Part shown: piece by piece, positions 1 to 6,223 of the stretch
How positions within the stretch are numbered: position 1 is the stretch's first letter
Layout: every line of letters starts with the position of its first letter
Assembly: GCA_035939615.1 (NCBI GenBank)
Contig: DASZFP010000098.1
Span: 1 to 19,608 of the forward strand
DNA length: 19,608 nucleotides
From: VBCK01 sp035939615
Lineage (GTDB): Bacteria > Pseudomonadota > Gammaproteobacteria > Burkholderiales > Burkholderiaceae_F
Direction: 5' to 3'
Notes under the pieces: model-generated
Database searches by the model: none
Told to the model about the DNA's origin: nothing
The model's input: the letters and a program-made list of their open reading frames with translations, nothing else
Program-made: the position numbers and the translations under genes

Positions 1-253
1 GCAGCAGCGAACCGGCCCGGAAAGTGCGGCCGTTCAACACCGTTGGCCGAGCGTGTCGCCCGTGGTCGGATGCGCGGTCGGATGCGTTACCACGGCCAGA
101 TGGTTTGCCAAACGGCGCCGGCTCCCGGAGCGAACCCGCAAGTCTACCGACTGGGCCGGACCGGGCATTTGCGCCGGCGCAACGCTGAGGCGGCGGGAGA
201 AGATGTCAAAATGCGCGACCGCCGACCGGCGCCACGTCCAGAAAGCTGAATCG

Positions 254-790
254 ATGAGCAAACCGTTTGCGATGCGTGTGGGTGAAGCGACCGTTTTTGC
301 CAGGGAGGGCCAATTCACCGACGCGATGGCCGAAATCGTCATCGGCGCCGTCGAGGGCCCGGTCGGGCAGGCCTTCGCCAACCTGATGGGCCAGACGGCC
401 GGACACTCCCGGATGTTTGCGGTGCGCGATTGCAATCAGATGGCGCGGCCGCCCGCGATGATGGTGCCGAAGGTGACGATCAAGGATTCCAAGACGATCG
501 AGTTGCTCGGCAGCGTGGTCCAGGCGGCCACGGCGGATGCGATCGTCGACTGCGTGGCCGACGGCACGATCGTGCGGTCGATCGTCGACGACATCTGCAT
601 CATCGACTTGATCTGGCTGGACCCCCAAGCAGTCAAGGACCCGAACCTGGATCGCAAGGACCTGTACCGGACCAACTACGAGGCGACCCGTCTGGCGATC
701 GCGCGCGCGCTGAAGGGCGAGCCCACCGTGGATGAGCTCATCGCCAACCGCAAAAGAATCAAGCACGTACTGTTTGATCCGGACGCTTGA
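254..790 (+). CDS. Formaldehyde-activating enzyme (Fae) homologue, probably non-canonical
   Basis: A 178-residue protein of the Fae family, whose canonical members catalyse condensation of formaldehyde with tetrahydromethanopterin in the cytoplasm. Family features seen: VGEA near the N-terminus (9-12), GPVGQAFA (35-42), VPKVTIKD (71-78), and a C-terminal NYEATRLAIARALKGEP (141-157). The length matches canonical Fae (about 170). The canonical segment AHIDLIIG corresponds here to AMAEIVIG (24-31), so the histidine regarded as the catalytic acid is replaced by Met25, with about three extra residues before it. This argues for a Fae2/Fae3-like paralogue with another role, perhaps C1 binding or sensing. 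The ATG at 254 was chosen because homology starts there; an in-frame ATG at 203 (GGGAGA just upstream, tight spacing) would add 17 residues without family similarity. No tetrahydromethanopterin pathway genes are visible in the window. The aldehyde dehydrogenase follows 198 bp downstream on the same strand. Family assignment is firm, activity uncertain. Confidence 0.85.
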   Translation: MSKPFAMRVGEATVFAREGQFTDAMAEIVIGAVEGPVGQAFANLMGQTAGHSRMFAVRDCNQMARPPAMMVPKVTIKDSKTIELLGSVVQAATADAIVDCVADGTIVRSIVDDICIIDLIWLDPQAVKDPNLDRKDLYRTNYEATRLAIARALKGEPTVDELIANRKRIKHVLFDPDA

Positions 791-828
791 GCGCGCCCGG
801 CAAAAAGGCGCTAGCCGGGAGCAAGTGT

Positions 829-838
829 CACCATGGTG
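829..838. promoter_or_regulatory. Perfect 10-bp palindrome CACCATGGTG upstream of aldehyde dehydrogenase
   Basis: A perfect palindrome in the 198-bp gap between the Fae homologue and the aldehyde dehydrogenase. It is short enough to arise by chance. If functional it could be a half of a dyad operator. No start codon use is implied by the internal ATG because no long frame follows it. Confidence 0.15.
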
Positions 839-920
839 TCGGGAGTATATTGACCCGCCCTGAAACGGTGCGCGGCATCGGCGTTCGTTGAGCCAGCGCA
901 AGCAGGAGCGGTTCGTCGGG

Positions 921-936
921 TGGCAGACTGGTCGCG
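921..936 (+). promoter_or_regulatory. Candidate sigma-54 (-24/-12) promoter for the aldehyde dehydrogenase
   Basis: TGGCA-N8-CGC at 921-936 places the invariant GG and GC dinucleotides 10 bp apart, as sigma-54 promoters require. The remaining positions are only a partial match to TGGCACG-N4-TTGCW. It lies about 50 bp before the ATG at 989, a sensible leader length. ExaC/AcoD-type aldehyde dehydrogenases are often controlled by AcoR-like sigma-54 activators (family knowledge), but no such activator is in the window. Weak prediction. Confidence 0.25.
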
Positions 937-988
937 ATGCCACACCATCAGCTGCGCGGCGGCCGCCGCAACGGACAAGGAGGATGAC

Positions 989-2509
989 ATGAATCTGGCC
1001 GAACTGAGCAAGCTCGGTATCAAAGATCCGTTCAAGAAGCGCTACGACAACTATATCGGCGGCAAATGGGTGCCCCCGGTCAAGGGCCAGTACTTCGAAA
1101 ACATCAGCCCGGTGATCGGGCGCCCGTTCACCGAGGTGGCCCGCTCGACCGCCGAGGACATCGAGCTGGCGTTGGACGCCGCTCACGCCGCCAAGGCCAA
1201 GTGGGGCCACGCGTCGCCCGCCGAGCGCGCCAGCGTCCTTCTGAAGATCGCCGACCGGATGGAAGCGAATCTGGACATGCTGGCCCTGGCCGAGACGATC
1301 GACAACGGCAAGCCGATCCGGGAGACCATGGCGGCGGACCTGCCGCTGGCGGTCGACCATTTTCGCTACTTCGCGGCCTGCGTGCGCGCGCAGGAAGGCA
1401 GCATCGGCGAGATCGATGGAGAAACGATCGCCTACCATTTCCACGAACCGCTCGGCGTGGTCGGGCAGATCATTCCGTGGAACTTCCCGCTGCTGATGGC
1501 CACCTGGAAGATGGCGCCCGCGCTGGCGGCCGGAAACTGCGTGGTACTGAAGCCGGCCGAGCAGACGCCGGCGGGCATCCTGGTGTGGGCCGAGCTGTGC
1601 GGGGATCTGCTGCCGCCGGGCGTGCTGAACATCGTCAACGGGTTCGGGGTGGAAGCGGGCAAGCCCCTGGCGCAGAGCAACCGGGTCGCGAAGGTCGCCT
1701 TCACCGGCGAGACGACGACCGGAAGGCTGATCATGCAGTACGCGTCGCAGAACCTGATTCCGGTCACCCTCGAACTGGGCGGCAAATCGCCCAACATCTT
1801 CTTCGACGACGTGATGGCCAAGGACGACGAGTTCTTCGACAAGGCGCTCGAGGGCTTCACGATGTTCGCGCTGAACCAGGGCGAGGTGTGCACCTGCCCG
1901 TCGCGGGCCCTGGTGCAGGAGTCGATCTACGACCGGTTCATGGAGCGTGCCCTGAAGCGCGTGGCGGCGGTCAAGCAAGGCTCGCCGCTGGATCCGAAGA
2001 CGATGATCGGCGCGCAGGCCTCGCAGGAGCAGCTCGAAAAGATCCTGTCGTACATCGACATCGGCCGCAAAGAAGGCGCGCAGTTGCTGGCCGGCGGCGA
2101 ACGCGCCAACCTGGGTGGCGACTTCAAGGACGGCTACTACGTCAAGCCGACCGTGTTCCGGGGGCATAACCGGATGCGGATCTTCCAGGAGGAAATCTTC
2201 GGCCCGGTGGTCTCGGTGACGACCTTCAAGGATGCCGACGAGGCCCTGGCGATCGCCAATGACACGCTGTACGGATTGGGGGCGGGTGTGTGGACGCGCG
2301 ACATCCACCGCGCTTACCGGTTCGGGCGCGGCATCCAGGCCGGCCGCGTGTGGACCAACTGCTATCACCTGTATCCGGCTCACGCCGCATTCGGCGGCTA
2401 CAAACAGTCCGGATTCGGGCGCGAGACCCACAAGATGATGCTCGACCATTACCAGCAGACCAAGAACATGCTGGTGAGCTATAGTCCGAAGGCGCTCGGC
2501 TTTTTCTGA
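989..2509 (+). CDS. NAD-dependent aldehyde dehydrogenase, ExaC/AldB type
   Basis: A 506-residue member of the aldehyde dehydrogenase superfamily, oxidising aldehydes to carboxylates with NAD in the cytoplasm; ExaC/AldB/AcoD relatives act on acetaldehyde and other short aldehydes. Visible features: cofactor-domain PWNFPL (about 169-174), FTGETTTG, the general-base region LELGGKSPN with Glu262, and the nucleophile in NQGEVCTCPSR with Cys301 (second Cys303). NQGEVCTCPSR and the short insert between base and nucleophile are characteristic of the ExaC/AldB branch rather than betaine-aldehyde or ALDH2 enzymes. The ATG at 989 was preferred over an in-frame ATG at 920 because AAGGAGG sits 5 bp before it and homology starts soon after. 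A DUF779 gene follows, a common pairing for this branch. The exact substrate (acetaldehyde, glycolaldehyde, formaldehyde-derived aldehydes) cannot be read from the sequence. Confidence 0.95.
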   Translation: MNLAELSKLGIKDPFKKRYDNYIGGKWVPPVKGQYFENISPVIGRPFTEVARSTAEDIELALDAAHAAKAKWGHASPAERASVLLKIADRMEANLDMLALAETIDNGKPIRETMAADLPLAVDHFRYFAACVRAQEGSIGEIDGETIAYHFHEPLGVVGQIIPWNFPLLMATWKMAPALAAGNCVVLKPAEQTPAGILVWAELCGDLLPPGVLNIVNGFGVEAGKPLAQSNRVAKVAFTGETTTGRLIMQYASQNLIPVTLELGGKSPNIFFDDVMAKDDEFFDKALEGFTMFALNQGEVCTCPSRALVQESIYDRFMERALKRVAAVKQGSPLDPKTMIGAQASQEQLEKILSYIDIGRKEGAQLLAGGERANLGGDFKDGYYVKPTVFRGHNRMRIFQEEIFGPVVSVTTFKDADEALAIANDTLYGLGAGVWTRDIHRAYRFGRGIQAGRVWTNCYHLYPAHAAFGGYKQSGFGRETHKMMLDHYQQTKNMLVSYSPKALGFF

Positions 2510-2588
2510 GCGCAGACAAGCCGCATCGAGCGGCACTGGCCCGGGCCGGATGGTTTGCAATCCGGCCTGGGGCCTTTCGGAGCTGTCC

Positions 2589-2993
2589 ATGGTCGCCCGG
2601 GTGACTGCAACGCCATCGGCCATCGAACTGATCGAGATTGTGCGGCGTCAGCACGGCGACCTGATGTTCCACCAGTCGGGCGGTTGCTGCGACGGCAGCT
2701 CCCCGATGTGCTATCCGCGCGGCGAGTTCCAGGTCGGCGGCCAGGACGTGCTGCTGGGCGAAATCGGCGGGCAGCCGTTTTATATCGGGGCGGCGCAGTA
2801 CGGGTACTGGAAGCACACCCAGCTGATCATCGACGTGGTCGACGGCCGCGGCGGGATGTTCTCTCTGGAAGGCCCGCTGGGGCGGCGCTTTTTGACGCGG
2901 TCGCGCCTGTTCGACGAGGTCGAGCGCGCAGAGCTGGGGTTGCCGCCGCCCGAGCGGCCCGTTTACACCTGCGTCGGCGATTCCGGTAGCTGA
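2589..2993 (+). CDS. DUF779 family protein (aldehyde dehydrogenase partner)
   Basis: A 134-residue DUF779 protein. The family signature HQSGGCCDGSSPMCYP (28-43) holds a Cys33-Cys34 pair and Cys41, a possible metal-binding or redox site; FYIGAAQY and WKHTQLIIDVV follow. The function of DUF779 is not established; its genes commonly sit beside ExaC/AcoD-type aldehyde dehydrogenases, as here, so a role in aldehyde dehydrogenase function or regulation is inferred from context. The ATG at 2589 has GGAG six bases upstream and is preferred to the in-frame ATG at 2550, which lacks a ribosome binding site. It lies 79 bp after the dehydrogenase stop and converges on the GntR gene with 13 bp between stops. 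Confidence 0.88.
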   Translation: MVARVTATPSAIELIEIVRRQHGDLMFHQSGGCCDGSSPMCYPRGEFQVGGQDVLLGEIGGQPFYIGAAQYGYWKHTQLIIDVVDGRGGMFSLEGPLGRRFLTRSRLFDEVERAELGLPPPERPVYTCVGDSGS

Positions 2994-3006
2994 CTTCCGG
3001 TCGCGT

Positions 3007-3747
3007 TCAGTCCAGAAAGTCGCAGTGCTCGCTGACGAAGGCGGCCAGGTCCAGCGAATGCTGGCGCACCAGCTTTTCGGCCAGATCCGTCTCGCGGCGT
3101 TCCAGGGCTTCGATAATGCGCATATGGTCCACGATCGAACGGGCCGCGCGGTCGCTCTGGAAGATCGTCATCTTTCGGATCGCGCGCACGTGGATGAAGA
3201 TATTGCGGATCGTATCGGCGATCAGCTTCGAGCCGCCCAGGCGGACGATCTCCTGGTGGAAGGCGATGTTGGCGTGCGAGTACTCGTCCAGGTGCTCGGT
3301 CGGGGCCGAATCGCGGAAATCGTCGAACAGCCGCCGCAGCCGCGCGATATCGGCATCGCTCGCGTTCTGCGTGGCCAGGCGCGCCGACATGCTCTCCAGC
3401 GCCGCCCACATCTGGATCATCTCGACGATCTCGCCCTTGGTCTTGCGGACGATGAAAATTCCCTTGCGCGGCACGGTCCGCAGGAAGCCTTCCTGCTCCA
3501 GCAGCGTCATCGCTTCGCGCACCGGCGTGCGGCTGACGCCGAGTGCCTCGGTCAGTACCCGCTTGTCGAGCTGAACCTCCTCCGGGAAACTGTATATGTC
3601 GGTGTCAGCGATCGCCTGCTTCAGCATTGCGTAGGCCTGATTGCGCAGGCTGTCGGCTGTCTGAATGGGCTGTAAGGAAAGCGCGAGGGCCTCGCTCGGG
3701 GTGCGCGAGAGGGTCGCGGGCTTCGATGGACTGCTCAGATCTGCCAT
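3007..3747 (-). CDS. GntR-family transcriptional regulator, FadR/FCD subfamily
   Basis: A 246-residue DNA-binding regulator. Residues about 33-102 form the winged helix (LTEALGVSRTPVREAMTLLEQEGFLRTVPRKG is the GntR recognition-helix and wing region). Residues about 108-235 form an all-helical FCD ligand domain, with candidate metal ligands Asn160, His164, His208 and His230 in the usual FCD positions (Asn replaces the more common Asp). FCD regulators typically sense small carboxylates. It is the last gene of the minus-strand oxalate-type cluster, so a carboxylate or CoA-ester signal such as oxalate, glyoxylate or formate is inferred. A TATCTGGTAT motif lies 85 bp before its start and recurs at other promoters in the cluster, suggesting autoregulation. 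An N-terminal extension of about 30 residues is predicted to be disordered. Confidence 0.93.
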   Translation of the reverse strand: MADLSSPSKPATLSRTPSEALALSLQPIQTADSLRNQAYAMLKQAIADTDIYSFPEEVQLDKRVLTEALGVSRTPVREAMTLLEQEGFLRTVPRKGIFIVRKTKGEIVEMIQMWAALESMSARLATQNASDADIARLRRLFDDFRDSAPTEHLDEYSHANIAFHQEIVRLGGSKLIADTIRNIFIHVRAIRKMTIFQSDRAARSIVDHMRIIEALERRETDLAEKLVRQHSLDLAAFVSEHCDFLD

Positions 3748-3831
3748 CCGAAATCACCAGGTGCGGATCTCGCGGAGAAAAACTTTTCGCTGTCCCCGGG
3801 CAAAAGAACCCGCAGACCGGCCTTCGCGATG

Positions 3832-3846
3832 TATCTGGTATTCTAC
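3832..3846 (-). promoter_or_regulatory. Candidate GntR operator, site A (upstream of the GntR gene)
   Basis: TATCTGGTAT at 3832-3841 lies in the 95-bp gap between the small membrane gene and the GntR gene. The same ten bases occur at 4137-4146 and, on the other strand, TATCTGGTAT also matches 12974-12983. A looser dyad ATCTG-N12-CAGAT spans 3833-3854. Position before the regulator gene suggests autoregulation. Binding is inference. Confidence 0.4.
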
Positions 3847-4070
3847 GTGCAGATTTGCTCTGCGGGAACAGGGTTTTGCGCGACATGACCCTTCGTTTCG
3901 GGCCGCGTCAGATCGACACCGTAAGGCGAGCTCAGCCCGGCAAAGCGGCCGTGGTCCTGGCCGCGCATCCGCATCGAGAGCGGATACAGGTACACAGACA
4001 GCACGGTGGCCGCGCAACCCGCCCCGATCAGGGCCAGGGCGGCGACAATGTAGGTTGCGATTCCATCCAT
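3843..4070 (-). CDS. Small single-pass membrane protein, unknown function
   Basis: A 75-residue protein with one strongly hydrophobic stretch (about residues 5-30, TYIVAALALIGAGCAATVLS and on), followed by a basic segment with SMRMRG and a polar tail, consistent with an inner-membrane anchor with a cytoplasmic C-terminus. There is no lipobox or obvious signal cleavage. I do not recognise a named family. The ATG at 4070 has GGGGG five bases upstream; AAGGAG lies further back (15-base spacing). It has its own predicted promoter with TTGACA and an operator-like dyad. It sits between the ketopantoate-reductase-like gene and the GntR gene, so a link with carboxylate transport or sensing is possible; small subunits do accompany some MFS carriers. 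The reality of the gene rests on hydrophobic profile, spacing and promoter, not homology. Confidence 0.6.
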   Translation of the reverse strand: MDGIATYIVAALALIGAGCAATVLSVYLYPLSMRMRGQDHGRFAGLSSPYGVDLTRPETKGHVAQNPVPAEQICT

Positions 4071-4103
4071 TTGGACCCCCGCTGACTCCTTGTCGACTCC
4101 GGC

Positions 4104-4132
4104 AGAGTAATGGTGCAATGCACAAGTGTCAA
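4104..4132 (-). promoter_or_regulatory. Predicted sigma-70 promoter for the small membrane gene
   Basis: On the minus strand a perfect -35 box TTGACA (4127-4132) is followed by 17 bp and a weak -10 box TACTCT (4104-4109). The spacer contains the 11-bp dyad GTGCAATGCAC (4113-4123), a possible extra operator. The start would be near 4097, about 27 bp before the ATG at 4070. Confidence 0.45.
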
Positions 4133-4134
4133 CG

Positions 4135-4156
4135 GGTATCTGGTATTTCAGATACC
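4135..4156. promoter_or_regulatory. Candidate GntR operator, site B: perfect dyad GGTATCTG-N6-CAGATACC
   Basis: A perfect 8-bp inverted repeat with a 6-bp spacer in the 107-bp gap before the small membrane gene, two bases upstream of its TTGACA box. It contains CTGGTATTTCAG (4140-4151), matching the CTGGTATATCAG core at the porin promoter (12970-12981, opposite strand) at 11 of 12 positions. GntR/FCD regulators usually bind short dyads with TGGTAT-like half-sites. Activator or repressor use cannot be told apart. Confidence 0.5.
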
Positions 4157-4177
4157 GCGCAATCCCGGTGAGTGGAT

Positions 4178-5176
4178 CTAGGACAACACCGGACGCGCTT
4201 CGGCGGTCTTCTGCCGCAGTCGGATCAGCGCAGCCACGATATCGATCGTCGGCGTCGAAATGGACAGGCGCCCAGCAATTTCCTGCACGACGGTGACGAT
4301 CGGATCGATCTCCATCGGCCGGCCGGTCTCCAGATCCACCAGCATCGAGATCTTGTGAGAGCCGATCGCCAAGGCGCCGTCCAGGCGACGGTCGGCGTCG
4401 ACCCGCAGCTTGACTCCGATGCGTTCGGCCACGGCCTGCGCTTCCAGCATCATCGCGCGGCACACGGCGCGCGTGCCCGGATCGGTCGTCACGACATCCA
4501 GCGTCGCGTGGGTGAGGGCGCTGATCGGACTCAGGCACAGATTGCCCCAAAGCTTCAGCCAGATTTCGTCCCGGATGTCGGCGCGGATCGGCGCCTCCAG
4601 CCCGGCATCCTGCATCGCCTGGTGCAGCCGCTCGATGCGCGGGGTGCGCTGGCCATCGGGTTCCCCGATCGGAAACTTGCGGCCGTGCACGTGACGGATC
4701 ACGCCTGGCGCAATCAGGTCCGCGGCCGGGTTCAACACGCACCCGATCGCTCGCTGCGGCCCGAGCAACTGCATCTGGCGCCCACCGGGGTCGATGCTTT
4801 CGAGCGTGGCGCCGTCCAGCGCGCTGCCCTGCCGGTAGAAGTACCAGTACGGAATGCCGTTGACCGCGGTGACGATCGCCGTTTCCGCCGCCAGCAATGG
4901 AATGATCGAATCGACGGCGGCCGGCACCGAGTGCGCCTTCAACGTGATCAGCACGTAATCCTGGGGACCGAGCTCGCGCGCATCGTCGGTGCAGCGCACC
5001 CGGGCCACCAGTTCCTGGCCGTCGATCAGCAGTCGCGCGCCGCCGGCGCGCATCGCGGCCAGGTGCGGGCCACGCGCCACGAAGCTGACGTCATGGCCGG
5101 CACGCGCCAGCAGCACCCCGACGAAGCCGCCGATCGCCCCGGCTCCGAATACGCAGATCCTCGCCACGGCGGTCAC
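4178..5176 (-). CDS. Ketopantoate reductase-like (ApbA/PanE) dehydrogenase, candidate oxalyl-CoA reductase, copy 1
   Basis: A 332-residue NAD(P)H-dependent reductase of the ApbA/PanE family. It has an N-terminal Rossmann motif GAGAIG (11-16), a mid-domain LKAH (79-82), NGIPYWYF (106-113), and the C-terminal-domain motif EIWLKLWGNL with the likely catalytic Lys208 and Asn212. The start is GTG, overlapping the TGA of the quinone reductase gene (GTGA), so translation is probably coupled. True PanE makes pantoate for CoA synthesis, but a location among oxalate genes and a second paralogue at 16006-17022 point to another substrate. In Methylobacterium extorquens a PanE homologue (PanE2) is reported to reduce oxalyl-CoA to glyoxylate; I infer the same as the leading hypothesis here. 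Family certain, substrate not shown. Confidence 0.9.
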   Translation of the reverse strand: MTAVARICVFGAGAIGGFVGVLLARAGHDVSFVARGPHLAAMRAGGARLLIDGQELVARVRCTDDARELGPQDYVLITLKAHSVPAAVDSIIPLLAAETAIVTAVNGIPYWYFYRQGSALDGATLESIDPGGRQMQLLGPQRAIGCVLNPAADLIAPGVIRHVHGRKFPIGEPDGQRTPRIERLHQAMQDAGLEAPIRADIRDEIWLKLWGNLCLSPISALTHATLDVVTTDPGTRAVCRAMMLEAQAVAERIGVKLRVDADRRLDGALAIGSHKISMLVDLETGRPMEIDPIVTVVQEIAGRLSISTPTIDIVAALIRLRQKTAEARPVLS

Positions 5177-6156
5177 TCCCGCAATTGCAGCACCAGCTTG
5201 CCGATGTGCAGGCCGCCTTCCATGAGTCGATGCGCTTCGCTGACCTTTTCGAGCGGGTAGACCCCGAACAGGTGGCTCCTGAGCCGCCCGCTCGCGAAGG
5301 CCGGCCAGACTTCACGCAGCAAAGCGTCGCGAATGCGGGCTTTTTCATCGACGCTGCGGCGCCGCGTCGTCGACCCGGTAACGGTCAAGCGCTTGATCAT
5401 CACCGGCATGAAATCGAATTCGACTTTGCTTCCCTGCAGAAACGCGATCTGCACCAGCCGGCCATCGCGTTTCAGAACGCTGACGTTCTTCTGAAGGTAC
5501 CCGCCGCCGACGACATCGAGGACCACATCGACGCCTTCCTGATCGGTGATCTGCCGAACGCGCGCGACGAAATCCTCCTGCCGGTAATCGATCGCGAATT
5601 CCGCGCCAAAATCCAGGCAGAACTGCGCCTTGTGCGCGTTGCCCACAGTCACGAACGGGTGCGCTCCGACCAGCCGCGCAAGGCCGATCGCGGACAGGCC
5701 GATTCCGCCGCTTCCGCCGTGGATCAGCACGCGCTCGCCCGCTTTCAGGTGCGCGACCTCGATCAGGTTGGCCCACACCGTAAACCAGGTCTCAGGAAGT
5801 CCGGCCGCCTCGGCCAGCGTCAGGCCGGCGGGTATCGGCAGCGCGTGCCGTTCGCTCGTCACGCAGTAGTCGGCATAGCCCCCGCCGGGCAACAGTGCGG
5901 TCACCTCGTCGCCGACTTTCCATTCGCTGGCGCCGGGGCCGAGCTCGGCCACGCGGCCGGCCGCTTCCAGTCCGAGCACGGGCGATGCGCCCGGGGGCGG
6001 CGGATAATGCCCTTGGCGCTGCGCCAGATCCGGTCCGTTGACGCCCGCGTAATGCACTTCGATCAGGATCTGGCCGGGCCCCGGGCTGGGCCGTTCGACT
6101 TCGACGATCCGCATCGAATCGGGGCCGCCGCCTGACCCGTACTCGATCTGTCTCAT
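5173..6156 (-). CDS. NAD(P)H quinone oxidoreductase, PIG3-type zinc-free MDR
   Basis: A 327-residue medium-chain dehydrogenase/reductase lacking zinc-ligand cysteines. The PIG3-type N-terminus is clear (AGVNGPDLAQRQGHYPPPPG, 37-56, then LGLEAAG). The nucleotide-binding motif is HGGSGGIG (146-153) and the catalytic domain continues to residue 327. Members reduce quinones or alpha,beta-unsaturated carbonyls with NADPH in the cytoplasm. The ATG at 6156 begins the conserved region; upstream in-frame sequence is not similar to the family, and GGGGGAG lies about 14 bp upstream (long spacing). Its stop overlaps the GTG of the PanE-like gene, so the two are co-translated. A redox partner role for oxalate or glyoxylate metabolism is only contextual. 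Confidence 0.92.
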   Translation of the reverse strand: MRQIEYGSGGGPDSMRIVEVERPSPGPGQILIEVHYAGVNGPDLAQRQGHYPPPPGASPVLGLEAAGRVAELGPGASEWKVGDEVTALLPGGGYADYCVTSERHALPIPAGLTLAEAAGLPETWFTVWANLIEVAHLKAGERVLIHGGSGGIGLSAIGLARLVGAHPFVTVGNAHKAQFCLDFGAEFAIDYRQEDFVARVRQITDQEGVDVVLDVVGGGYLQKNVSVLKRDGRLVQIAFLQGSKVEFDFMPVMIKRLTVTGSTTRRRSVDEKARIRDALLREVWPAFASGRLRSHLFGVYPLEKVSEAHRLMEGGLHIGKLVLQLRE

Positions 6157-6182
6157 AGCGTGTGTCCGCGCTCCCCCAGCGA

Positions 6183-6206
6183 ATGTGAGCGGTCGCGCAT
6201 GTGAGC
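6183..6206. repeat. Tandem ATGTGAGC direct repeat in the intergenic gap
   Basis: ATGTGAGC occurs at 6183-6190 and 6199-6206, a 16-bp period, in the 67-bp gap between the P-loop gene and the quinone reductase gene. It may be a chance pair or a tandem regulator half-site. No promoter boxes are convincing here. Confidence 0.25.
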
Positions 6207-6223
6207 ACGAAGGCAATGCTGGC

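Noticed and set aside
1..253. A gene in the first 253 bases (extension of the Fae homologue frame to 53, or a short frame from 43)
   Set aside because: Arg-rich translation with no similarity to Fae and no suitable ribosome binding site; treated as upstream non-coding sequence.
206..2623. Very long minus-strand open frame opposite the Fae homologue and aldehyde dehydrogenase
   Set aside because: High-GC antisense shadow; the protein is Arg/His/Asp-rich with no family motifs, while the plus-strand genes have strong homology.
4178..5176. Calling the PanE-like genes panE of pantothenate synthesis
   Set aside because: Family membership is clear, but duplication and oxalate context make a housekeeping role less likely; no symbol assigned.
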